DNA from: Panaeolus papilionaceus
Taxonomy: Eukaryota; Basidiomycota; Agaricomycetes; Agaricales
Direction of reading: 5' to 3'
NCBI GenBank assembly: GCA_015501605.1
Contig: JADNRZ010000011.1
Span: forward strand, 930,001-994,000
DNA length: 64,000 nucleotides
Shown here: one piece after another, positions 34,248 through 45,908 of the stretch
How positions within the stretch are numbered: the stretch's first letter is position 1
Layout: each line of letters opens with the position of its first letter
The notes under the pieces: model-generated
What the model was told of the DNA's origin: nothing
Databases searched by the model: none
The model's input: only the letters and a program-made list of their open reading frames with translations
Program-made: the position numbers and the translations under genes

Positions 34248-37200
34248 TCAATGAATGAAGCCGGTCGTCTTCCAATATTTGATCCACATTGAGGCATCGA
34301 CTTCTGACAGTGGAGGAAGGCGTGCGATCTCCTCGCTGATCTGCTGCGACTTCTTGGTAGCGAACATAGGACCACCTGCTGCTTCCCTGACAGTTTCAGG
34401 TCCAGGCGCAGAATCCATCGACATCTTCAACCCACGGAAAAAGTCTGCAAGTTTAATTGCAGGCTGCGCATACAGATGATGTCAGTTATCAGAGCACATT
34501 CGTGCAAACCCAGAAAGACATACAATTTGTTCAATCAGCTCAGGCGTGGCGTTCGCGACTTGCGCTTCAAGTCGAGAGAGCCATTCCTCGTAGGGCAGAA
34601 TGGGGAGAGGCTCTTGAACAACAGTTTCTCGCAATAATGCATTGCTGATGTCCTTGATGAGCACGTCCCATTGGACAGGTCTTGGGTGCACGAAGTTATA
34701 TGCCGAGGTTACTTTAGAGGCGAGAGCAACATCAAGTATTCCTTGCGAAATGGTATGCATCGGAATCCATGAGGTTACCTGATAAAAACAAGTCAGTTGA
34801 AGAGGCGAGTCTAACGAGCGCGGAAATATACTGACTCCAGGCATTGTGGGTAGTGCACCCAGAACAACGCTAGATTTGACGAGAATTGGAACCCAGTCAG
34901 TCGTTGCCCAAGCTCCACTTGGTCGACCTCCAGATATTTGCCCAATTCTGATGGTTGTTCCTTCGATACCGCTATGGTCGAGGATCTATTTGGTGGGATT
35001 ATAATTCAATTCATTGACGCAGATGCTCTTATGCGTACCCTCTCAGTGGCATATTTGCTTTCTCCGTATCCGATCCCAACACTGTGTCTTGCGTCCAAGA
35101 TAACCTCTTCGGGATATGGGCCTCGAGTTTGGTCCCACGAGTAAGCCGACGAAATCGAAGATGTAAAGATGAGTCGTGTCGAAGATCCATGTCGACAAGC
35201 TCTGGCGAGATCGATCAGCTTCCTGGCGCCTGCGATATTGGACTCGAAAGACGCCAATGATAGGTTGAAATTAACTATCCATGCGTTGTGAACGACAACA
35301 GTGAGATTTTCAAGCAACTGCGGGATGTTTAATTTCATAAAGGATTTAATGTGCATAACAAACTCTCACCTCGTCGTAAATCTCCTGAGATAGCCCTAGG
35401 AGCGGTGCATCAAGATTTCCCTCCAAGAACTTGATCTTGGGAGATCGCAAACCAGCGGCATCTAACCCTGTCTCCGCAAAACGCTCGAGATGCCTTTCAA
35501 GTATGGTTTGTTTTCGCGAAGGTCGATTATAGGTGTAGACAGTGTGGACATCGGGATTGTGAGTGAATGAGTCCAGAAGATATGCACCGAGGCTGCCGGT
35601 CGTCCCTGTGACCAGGACGCAGATCTTGGCGGAGTTGTTTGTCGACGGCGGCACCGGGAATTCGAGTCCATGGCTATGACGCTCGATCATGCGTTCAACA
35701 CCATCGACACGATTGACTGATGTGAGATATGAGGTCGGATTAACAACGAGGTTTGCGATAAAGGTGGACATCTGGGTGAGTGAAGGGTTTTGGTACAGAA
35801 CATTTGGCGAAATGTGATTCGCAATATCGGTTAGCTGAGACGCTTGAAGACCCGCGCTGATTCTACGTCTCAAAATTGTCACCCCCAAGCTACAAAAATG
35901 ACATTCAATTGAAGCAATATCCCAGAAAAATGAAAACTACCTTACCTATCGAGTCCTTGTTCCATAAGGTCAGCGCCTGGTACGAATTCCTTTCCTGGAA
36001 CCAGGTCTTCGAGCTGCTTGATCAACCACTCTTCAGTCTTTTCTCGACTCCAGTCTTCTGGTGGCTGGGCGGCAGCAGTATTTGACGAGGAGTTGATTTC
36101 GGCATAGCTTAAATCGAAGGTCAATTGCCAAAACAAAAGTTTTATGGTCCTGACTTACATTCCCTCTATCTCGTCGTGGTATAAAGCCAAGGCAGCTTTT
36201 CTCATTACAGTTCCCTTGCCAGCTCGAGGAAGGGGCTTAGAGGAAGAGGATATCAAAATTAGTTCCTTGAACACCTTGCTGAAGCCGGGTGCGAGCTTGT
36301 TAGCTTCTTCTACAATTGGCCTAGAGTTCCATATTACAGTGAGGACGCCTGTTAATAAAACGTCATGAACACTGAAGCCGCTTACCAGACAAGGTTTCTA
36401 GCCTGAATAACCTCAGATTGATTGGTTGGATCGACTTCATGTCCTTCTGCCAGCTCGATTAGGACACCTGGTTGATCCTTTTCACGTCCAAAGTACACCG
36501 CCGCTCGAACGCTAATCGTTCATTGTCAGATAGAATTCATAGGGTTCGCATAGAACTCACAATGGGCTAGTTAATATCACGTTCTCCATAGGTGCTGGAA
36601 CCGTCTTCTCCCCTGAGGTATGCATAATGACGTCGTCCTTGCGACCGACACTGGGAGACGGCTCGTTATTGGATCGGAGGTCGTGCTCGATATGAAATAA
36701 ACTCACATTTTCCATAATTTGGGGTTGGTGGGATGGGGGACCCAAATATCGGCTGTCGCATATCCTCGTTCGGCTTCCATGTTTTCGACAGCGAGATGGT
36801 GGTTTTCGCAAGCCTGTATTGAGTATAAATTGACTTGGGCCTTTGTTAAAGTGAGGCAATGACTGACCAAAAATTGTAACTCAAATGTGCCATCGCCTTG
36901 AGGCTCCCATCTGATGTTCACCGCTTCTTCAAAAGCGGTGTACTCCCACCCTTCTGGTTCCTCGGGGTTCGCAAAAATCAACGTTGGGCATCCAAACTCC
37001 GTGCCGCCGTAAATCGTGGTCAGCTTGACGCCGGCTTGTATCAAAAGGTGCCCAGTTTTTGGAGGCATGGGTGCGCCACCAGACATCTAATAGAATGCGG
37101 AATATGCGTAATGTTACCAAGTATGCAAAGACAAAGGATTCTTTGAAAAACGCACGATGAAAGACATGGTAGCTAGGTAGTCAAGATTTTCCTTATCTTG

Positions 37201-38248
37201 AGACCAAGTATGAATCAAAGCTGGGACCATGACCATCCCGTTCGCTTTCGTTCTGCGCATGTGGTCCAAAATGTTGTCTGGTGTGGGCGTGATGGGTAAC
37301 GCCGTCGGAGTGGTAGCCGTAGGAGGGTAAATGGCGCAAATCATTAGGGCGTACATTGGATCAAGTAGTTGGGTCATAACGCCCATAGTGTGAAAAGAGG
37401 GCAACGGCATACATCCCAGAACTGTTTGATAGTTCTGCTTCCGCATACCATCAACAAGGCCTAGCAGCAATATGGGTCAATCATTGAGCGTACACGATCT
37501 CATCATCTCAACACTGACCAAAGCTCGCCCATTGTATAAAGGAGCGATACGTATGTGGAATGGTCTTAGGCATACCCGTGCTACCCGATGAATGAAGATA
37601 AATCATGATGTCATCGAGAGGAGGTTTCGCAGAAGCCTTCGGGTAGGGCTCAAATGGATCGTCCACAGTTTCGCGACCAAGTCGGGGGTAAATATCGTGT
37701 AGTGGTGGCATCTCGTCGACGATGAGGTGAGGCCCTGAAGGGTGGCTGCTGGCAAACTGAGTTCGTACGTTGTTGATAAGATCCTGCAATGTTTTCTCCG
37801 TTGTAAGGATTCTGCGGCAGGATGCTTCGTTCATCATCTTGACGATCATTTCGGCAGTATTCCTTGGAGACATGAGAAATGGCTGTAAAAATGGGCCTGT
37901 AAGCGGGTTGAAAGCAAGGTATGAAAACTAAGACTCAACTCGTAAGCCAGCTCGAATGACACCCACAGATGCCGCATGGTAGAGCAGAGTGTCAGAGAGA
38001 GCAACAATGGCGACAACGTCGTTGTCGGGACCTTGTCGACCAGGTCGAATATAATGTGCAATGCGATCACAGGCCCGTCCGTATTCGAGGTAAGATATTC
38101 TGGTAATCTCAGAGTTCCCGTCCTCGTTGAATATGTAGATGGTTTCGTTGGGGTTGTGGGTTGTATGAAAGTCGACGCATTCTGGCAAAGTTACGGTCCC
38201 AAACGTAGGCGGAAGGGGTCGACCACTAGCAGTAAGCCTTTCAGTCAT
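34248..38248 (-). CDS. Adenylate-forming reductase, A-T-R (AFR2)
   Basis: A complete paralogue of AFR1 on the opposite strand, about 1,090 residues. It starts MTERLTASGRPLPPTFG and ends WIKYWKTTGFIH. A domain: HSSGSTGMPKTIPH (near 37600-37560), A4-like FHTMGVMTQLL, YGGTEFGCP, and PLPRAGKGTVMRKA near 36220. The carrier serine in GLDSLGVTIL is again split by an intron (about 35886-35945). The reductase domain has TGTTGSLGAYLL near 35600 and YGESKYATER near 35060. SWIPMHTISQGILDVAL and NFVHPRPVQWD follow. Nearly every exon border matches AFR1 and AFR3. First-exon similarity to AFR1 is higher than to AFR3. Predicted product: an aldehyde from an unknown carboxylic acid. Confidence 0.9.
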
Positions 38249-38289
38249 GGTAGGATAATCCGTGATACTAGGACGAAGAATATGAAAGC

Positions 38290-38297
38290 CTTTTATA
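38290..38297 (-). promoter_or_regulatory. TATA box of AFR2
   Basis: Minus-strand TATAAAAG about 42 bp before the ATG at 38248. Placement is comparable to AFR1 and AFR3. Confidence 0.6.
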
Positions 38298-39874
38298 CAG
38301 ACCCGAGCTAACCCAGATGCCAGTTGTGGAGATCAACAGATAGGAAGTACCGTCAACTAATCTGACGGATAACCCCGCAAAAACAACCTCGGTGCGCTAG
38401 AATATAGAGGATCTGATTGGAGAACTTGGAATGTCGATACCACCTTGGTGGTCCCTACAACCAAAATGGCCATTTCGTGTGCGAACAATGAGACTCTTCG
38501 GCTTGAAGTCTAGATATTAAAAGGCTTCCAGTCGCCTGCCTTGATTTCATCTTCGAATAGACGTAAAGATGGAGCCACGATCCAAAATAAGCTTCAGGAG
38601 TCCGATTGAGTTGTTGTTATCTTGATGCCCCGCACTCCAATCACCGTCCTAGTGACCAGCAATATTGTAGGCTGAAAATTGCCAACAGCTGGGTTGAATG
38701 AGGGCCGAAGACACAGAGAAGTCATACCGAAGAGACATAGAAAGACGGCGATGGTCTGTCGGGGTATTATCTCGAGTTTACACGGTTATCAGGATTTGAC
38801 CCATAATTGGTGCGAAGAATGAAGATGAGCTTCTGCTTTATGACATCTGGATTAGAATAATTGATAGAACATCAGCAATGCCAAAGAATAGCTCACGGGA
38901 TAGTTTCATTACCGACAACGGTCTGTGGCAGCTCTCCCAAACTAGAACGTTCTTTAGATGGGTTCCCTAGTCGGCTTCTGAGTGTATATAGGTAGGTAAG
39001 CCTCCATCCCCACCAACATGAGCAGATCACAATCTATGAACTGTCTTCCACAAACATCTATAATCTAAACATCACGGAGTCTTGGGAGGCCGACAGTGTT
39101 GAATGTTGTTATTTACATCCATGGATATTAGGAGAGACGCATGGTACGGCGGCTTGGTGTTTTGACATCGATAGTAGTTCGTCGCGAGTAAGCATGCTGC
39201 ATGCTATGTTGTAGCCAGTCGGTCAATCTCGCCTGCCATTTCGGGGGATTCACACGCCCCTAGAGTACAAAAACTATAGCAATAGCAGAGACTTCATTCA
39301 ACTTGGTGGAAAAAACAAATCGTATGGCTCCAAATCGTGTGTTTTATTTACTGTATCTCGAGGCAGTCTGCTACTATAATTGAATGTCACTGATAAAGCC
39401 ACCTGCGAATGGCAACGAAGATGGGCACCCACTGCCGACAGGTCGGGCGCTTAACAGGTAAGACTTGACTAATGTATAGTAGCAGCACCCGGAAACCCTT
39501 CATTTTACGCTAGTTTAGTAGTATATAGGGGGATGGGAGTTACTTTATAATGTTTGTTGGCGTTGGGTGGCCCGTTACACGTTAAATCTAGAAATTTGTA
39601 GACTTTTTGGCCCAAGGTATACCATAATCATCAATGTCAATCGGCAAAATTGGGTTCTACCTTTTGGTAGTGTGAATTTCGCTCATAGCATTGGGGAGAA
39701 AAGGAACTTTGGCTATGTGGGACTATGTGGTATGAATTATATGAGGAAAAAGCAGTACATATAAAGGGCTATGATAAAATATAGCTATGTAATATTTCAA
39801 GTTAGACTCGGAAAGCGAAGGGATATGTGGTATTCCTACCAAGGGATGTCTAAATAAGTATATTCGTGGAAGCA
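38298..39874. other. AFR2-AFR3 intergenic region, no gene seen
   Basis: About 1.6 kb upstream of AFR2 and downstream of AFR3. Only short frames, with no repeat, tRNA or transposon end that I can support. It must contain the AFR2 promoter and the AFR3 terminator. Confidence 0.45.
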
Positions 39875-42800
39875 TTAAGAGGTTGCAGCTCGGCTCGTCT
39901 CAATAAAGCCGGTCGACTGCCAGTACCCAATCCACAACATAGCGTCGTGTTCTGACGGCGGAGTGAGACACGCAATCTCCTCGCTAATTTTCTGTGCCGC
40001 CTTTGTGGAGAACATAGGACCCCCTGTCGCTTCCCTGACTCCTTTCATCGCGGGTGCAGTGTCCAGTGACAGCTTCAGCCCTCGGAAAAAGTCAATGAGT
40101 TTAATGGCGGGCTGTAATATAGTGCATGAGAAAAACTTAGATGCTTATAATAAGAAAAACCTTACGATTTGGTCAATCAACTCCGTCGTAGCCTTCGAAA
40201 CCCGCATCTCGAGTTGCGACAACCAGACCTCGTATGAGGCTAGCGAAAGGGCATCGTTCACAACACCCTGTCGTACAAGGCTGTTGTTCACATATTTAAA
40301 GAGGATATTCCATTCAACGGGTCGTGGGTGTACGAAATTATATGCTGAGGTCACCGCGGGCGACAATGCTACATCGAGAATACCCCTCGAAACAGCGTGC
40401 ATTGGAATCCACGACGTTACCTAGCCAAACATTCATCAGTTCGTCGTCAGATGGGGAGTCGTGTTTGAAGGTATATTAAGACGTACCCCAGACATTGACG
40501 GTAGCATACCCAGCGCAATGCTCGACTTGATCAAGATTGGAACCCAGTCGGTTGTTGCCCACACACCGGTAGGTTGGCCCCCAGATATTTGACCTATCCT
40601 GATAGTCGTCGCCTCAATGCCACTACGATGCAGAATCTACATGACGAGATTAGGACATAACTGACGTGGTCAGCAATCAGAAGAGGCAACCACATACACA
40701 TTCAGCGACATATTTGCTCTCTCCATATCCGATGCCAATGCTATATTGAGCGTCCGGTACGATCTCTTCGGGATATGGTCCTCGAGTCATATCCCAAGAG
40801 TATGCCGAGGAAATGGAGGACGTGAATATAAATCGCGTTGATGAACCATGTTTACAAGTTCTTGCGAGGTCGATCAGCTTCCTCGTACCCACAATATTGG
40901 ACTCGAAAGACGAAAGTGACAGGTTGAAGTTGACGGTCCATGCATTGTGAACAATCACCGTAAGATTCTCCAGCAGCTAAGGAATATGTAATGAGAACAG
41001 TGATGGACACAAGGGATAGGAATGAGCAAACCTCATCATAAACGCCCTGCGGGAGCCCTAGCCGTGGTTCGGCAAGATTTCCCTCCAGGAACTTGATTTT
41101 AGGTGACCTCAAACCAGCGGTATCAAACCCAATATCCGTGAATCGAGTGGTATGCCGAAGGCTTATGGACTGCTTTCCCGATGGTCGATTGTAAGCGTAG
41201 ATAGTGTGAATATCTGGGTTGTGAAGAAATGAATTCAAAAGATAAGCGCCGAGACTACCCGTTGTACCCGTGATGAGAACACAGATTTTGCCTGAATCGT
41301 TCGTCGAAGCTGGGACAGGGAATTCGAGGCCATAGCTATGAAGTTCGATCATACGCTCCACTGCATCGACACGATTCGCTGCGATCAAGGATGTGGCGGG
41401 GGAAGCAACGAGGTTCGAGATGAAAGTCGACAGTTTGTCGAGCGAAGGGTTTTGATAGAGGTCATTGGGTGAAATATGGAATGCAACCTTGGCTAGTCCA
41501 CACGCATGGAGGGCTGCACCGATTCTGCGCCTCAGGATTGTTACGCCCAAGCTATCCCAATTTAAAAACGTAAGTTTTCGAAAATGGAACGTTACGAATG
41601 AGTAAAAACTGCACCTGTCCAGCCCTTGGTCCATCATATCGGAGTTTGACATGAAGTTCCTTCCAGGCTCCATGTCCTCGAGTTGCTCAATCAGCCACTT
41701 CTCAGTGTTTTCTTTGCTCCAGTCTTCTGGTGGGCGAATGGATGAAATGTTAGACGACGAGTCGACTTCTGCATAGCTAAAAAGACTTCAGCAAACAAAG
41801 ATAGCGGACGAGGTGCTTTGACGGACATCGCTTCTATTTCTTCGTGGTACAGCGTTAACGTAGCCTTCCGCATGACTGTGCCTTTACCCGCTCGCGGAAG
41901 CGGCTTCGAAGGTGAGGAGATGAGGATAAGCTCTTTGAAAACCTTACTGAACCTGGGGGCGAGCCTATTGGCTTCTTCGACAACGGGCCTAGAAACAGAT
42001 GGTCATAATATCAGAGTCCCATTCAAGAACACTTGCAAGGCATATACGATTGGCTCGAAACTTACCAGATAAGGTTTCTCGCCTGTATGACTTGAGTTTG
42101 TTTGGCTGGGTCAATGGCAATTTCATCCTCCAACTCAATCAACACGCCTGGTTGATTCTTTTCACGTCCAAAATAAATGGCGGCTCGAATACTAATTGAT
42201 ATCAGAAAGGTCTGCGACAGAATGACCATTTGACTTACTGAGGACTCGTCATAATAGCGTTTTCCATAGGTGCTGGCACAGTCTTCTCCCCAGAAGCATG
42301 CGTAATGACGTCGTCCTTGCGGCCAACACTGAAACATTTCGCTGAGTCTTGGGGTCATCAATGCAGAAAGACACTGAAACGTACATCTTCCACAACTTGG
42401 GATTAGTAGGATGAGGCACCCAGATATCCGAGGTTGCATAACCCCTCTCGTTTTTTAGGTTTTCGACTGCCAAATGGTGATGTTCGCAGGTCTAGACTCG
42501 ATGTTATTCGAGACGACAGCTTCGCATGCGAACCAACGACTAACCATAAACTGCAATTCGTATGCTCCATCTCCCTGAGATTCCCATCGGATGCTTGCGG
42601 CATCGTCGAAGCCAATGTACTCCCAGCCCTCGGGTTCATTAGGATTCGCGAATGGGATAGTAGGGCACCCGAACTCCGTACCGCCATATATTAGAGCGAG
42701 TCTAACACCTGATTTTATTAGGAATTCGCCGATTTTAGGAGGCATAGGAGCGCCGCCACAGACCTAGATTACGAGGTGTTAACCAATTTAAATGCTATGG

Positions 42801-43923
42801 ACGAAGTACCTTAACAGAAAATACTCACAACGAAGGACATAGCAGCGAGAAAGTCAAGCTTTGTCTTGTCTTGCGACAATGTATGAAGTAGAGTGGGGAC
42901 CATAACTATTCCATTAACCTTAGTCCTTCGCATATGGTCTAGAATGTTATCTGGAGTTGGTGTGATGGGCAACGACGCTGGAGTCTTGGCTGTAGGTGGG
43001 TATATCGCACTGATAATCAAGCAGTACATTGGGGCAAGCAGTTGGGTCATAACACCCATCGTGTGGAACGAGGGCAGTGGCATACATCCCATCACCGTTT
43101 GGTCGTTACACTTTCTCAGTTCATCTAACAGTGCTGTCATACATAAGAAATCAATGTCGAGTACATGGACGCACAACAATGTGTTCACTGACCGAAGCTT
43201 CCCCATTCGATGAACGAACGATAAGTATGTGGAATTGTCTTTGGAAAACCGGTGCTTCCAGAGGAGTGGAGATAGATCATGGTATTGTCTAGCGCGGGTT
43301 TATGTGTCGCTTTTGGGTAGACCTCATGCGCGTCGTCCTCGGTTTCATGTCCGAGAAAGGGATATATATCCTGTAGGGGAGGCATCTCGTCGACTACTAG
43401 CTCAGTTTCCGAATGAAGGCCCTTCGAAAATGAATTTCGAATGTCCGTGATGATGTCGTGCAGGGTGTGTTCTGTCGTCAAGATTCTCGTACACGATGTT
43501 TCGTTCATCATCTTTGCAATCATTTCTGCGGCGTTCCTCGGAGAGATGAGAAATGGCTGGAGAATACGAGACGCGTCAGAAAGGTAATGAAGAAGTTAGA
43601 TAGTGTTGCTCAACTCGTAGACCCGCCCGAATGATGCCTACGACTGCTGCGTGGTACAGTAATGTATCCGATAGAGCGACAACAGCAACAACGTCCCCTT
43701 CAGGCCCTCTGCGACCAGGTCGAATTTTATGAGCAAAACGATCACAAGCGCGCCCAAACTCGAGATGTGTGATTTTGGTTATATCAGACGATCCATCTTC
43801 ACTGAAGACAAACATGGCCTCGTTAGGATTGTGTGTGGTGTGGAAGTCGACACATTCTGGCAGAGTTACATCCCCAAATAAAGGAGGAAGGGGTCGACCA
43901 CTGTCGGTTCGCCTCTCAGACAT
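39875..43923 (-). CDS. Adenylate-forming reductase, A-T-R (AFR3)
   Basis: The third A-T-R paralogue, in tandem with AFR2 and about 1,095 residues long. It starts MSERRTDSGRPLPPLFG and ends STGFIETSRAATS. A domain: HSSGSTGFPKTIPH, FHTMGVMTQLL, YGGTEFGCP, RAGKGTVMRKATL. The carrier serine codon (GLDSLGVTIL) is split by the same intron, here with donor GTGCAG near 41630. The reductase shows TGTTGSLGAYLL near 41250 and YGESKYVAE near 40710. It is more diverged from AFR1/AFR2 at the N-terminus (AMFVFSEDGSSDITKITHLEFG), so the duplication that made AFR3 is probably older. No in-frame stop was seen outside introns. Confidence 0.9.
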
Positions 43924-43974
43924 TCCTGTGAAAAAGGAAAGATAAAAGTTAGCATTCAGCGTGCGTGGGGCATG

Positions 43975-43982
43975 CTTTTATA
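43975..43982 (-). promoter_or_regulatory. TATA box of AFR3
   Basis: Minus-strand TATAAAAG about 52 bp before the ATG at 43923. It matches the AFR2 promoter element base for base. Confidence 0.6.
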
Positions 43983-45083
43983 GAAAATGTCTCCGCCCTT
44001 CCCCGAGTCCAACAAATAAACCTTTACATAGAATCATGACCCATAAAGCATGCACAGAGAACACAACACCCACATTACACGTCGGAGCCCTGATGGAATC
44101 AATCGGAGAGTTGTAATCGGAATTCGATGTGATTGAATAAACTTCCTATTTTTAAATAAGAATGCAAGCTAACCTTCGGCGCACTCAGTCCGGGCGCTCT
44201 GCGGCTTGAGCAGAAGTTGTGCATGACATCTAACGCGATTTTTCACCACTGAACCTAGCAAGGCGCATGCATCCATATCTAGACTTGGTATAGGGGCGAA
44301 AGAAGCACTCTGACGCGACCTGCGCGGCTGGCGCTCTGCCCTGAGTGGGCGCAGCTTCCAACTCGCTTCCGCGATGGCGCACACCGACAGACACGGTCAT
44401 TCTTCCAGTGGAGCCTGCAGTAGCTGTATGATAGATATCTTTTGGCATAAATCAAGCTAGTAAAGATATGCTCCAAGACAAGAAAGAGACAAATGTCGGC
44501 GAGACCAAGTACCGATATTTCATTCCCAGCACAGAATAGGTTGAGTTTGGCTCAGTTTGAGCTACAACTCTAATATCTTGGGACCCTGATTAAAATAGCA
44601 TCGGGGCTCTTTTATACCGCCGACTCCTGCTGGAATGCTACTGTAAACCAAAATAATTGATAAAACATTGTGAACGAGGAGCTAGAAATATGTACGTACT
44701 CACGTAGCTCCACTCCGAGGTCCCACCTTGTCCCACCATCAAGATGAAGAAAATGACCATCTCTCCGCTCTCCCCGAAGGTTCTTAAGTATTGCAGAACT
44801 AGAAACCTGCGGCAGTTACGAAACGCGTAGATGATATCTTTTGACTTGTGCTCCTTGTGTCACATTTCTACCCATTGTATGCCGCACAATAAGCGTTGAA
44901 TACAGAGTGAATAAATAAGAATTTGAATGTGAATCCACTTTTCCTCCAAAGTCATGAGAGGCAGATAATTAAAAAAGCAGGATTGGGATGCCAGGCGCAG
45001 CCCTTGTGACCTGGATCATAAAATTAAGACCAGCTGAATACAAACGGAATATGCGATGTATGGTGAAAGCGAAAACAAAAACT
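43983..45083. other. AFR3 upstream region, no gene seen
   Basis: About 1.1 kb between the AFR3 promoter and a tRNA-Arg gene. Short frames only. No duplicated-sequence match to the AFR1 or AFR2 upstream regions was evident by eye apart from the TATA element. Confidence 0.4.
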
Positions 45084-45165
45084 TGACCGAGACAGGGGTC
45101 GAACCTGCAATCTCCTGATTCGCGTTGAGTCGTAGTCAGACGCGATGCCATTTCGCCACACGGCC
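45084..45165 (-). tRNA. tRNA-Arg(ACG) with 10-nt intron (copy 5)
   Basis: The minus-strand sequence folds as the other intact copies, with anticodon ACG and an identical 72-nt mature form. Its intron is CTCAACGCGA, shared with decayed copy 1 and not with copies 2-4. It lies about 1.16 kb upstream of AFR3 in the same orientation. The downstream minus strand is T-rich (tcaagtttttgttttcgc). Confidence 0.87.
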
Positions 45166-45908
45166 AGTTGATGAGAAGTGACCAACAACACCCATCTCAG
45201 CACCGCAAAATACTGGACAGAAGGTAGCGCAGAATCAGAGATGGGCTACATAGGGGTTATGAAAGGCGTTTGCCAATAGCCTGTGATAGGGCCATAATGC
45301 TGGCCACAAGTACAGAGACATGGTGACGCATCCAAGAATACCTTCACCTGGCGAGGGAAACTACTTATCGATATGATCTGTGTAACAGAACGATGTAAGC
45401 TTCTGTCGCAAGCAAGATCTGAAATCTGCTTCACCTACCATCATATAATTCCTGAAGGTGACTTCACGGTTCACCTGCCGGATTATAAAGGAACTCTGGG
45501 ACACGCTCAGACCCCAATTCTACCGTTTGGAACTCGCCGCAGAAATTCCTGAATCCGAACAGATCGAGCATCCATCCTTAGTGTCTATGGACGAAACTCA
45601 GGGGTAACCAACACTGATGCTCTTGAGATATACAGTCGTCATCTGGGTTGAGTAATGTATTGGTGACTTCATACCCGCCTAGACATAAAGTACAAAGTTG
45701 CGAAGGAAAGCAGCAGATGACAGTCAAGTAGAGATTCAGATTCGATGTTGTGGTTTGAAAGAACCTGCTGCTGGCAGACTCGCCCCGGGTGGAAGACACG
45801 AATGCGGAAGTCACGCGGATCAAGTCACGTCTCGCTCAAAGGCAAGCGTGACAGACGCGTTCATCACAACTCTAAACGTTGACCACAACGTTGACAGCGA
45901 CGAGGACG

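Noticed and set aside
44169..44476. Overlapping minus frames upstream of AFR3
   Set aside because: Three short frames without similarity to one another or to any family; probably chance frames in the promoter region.
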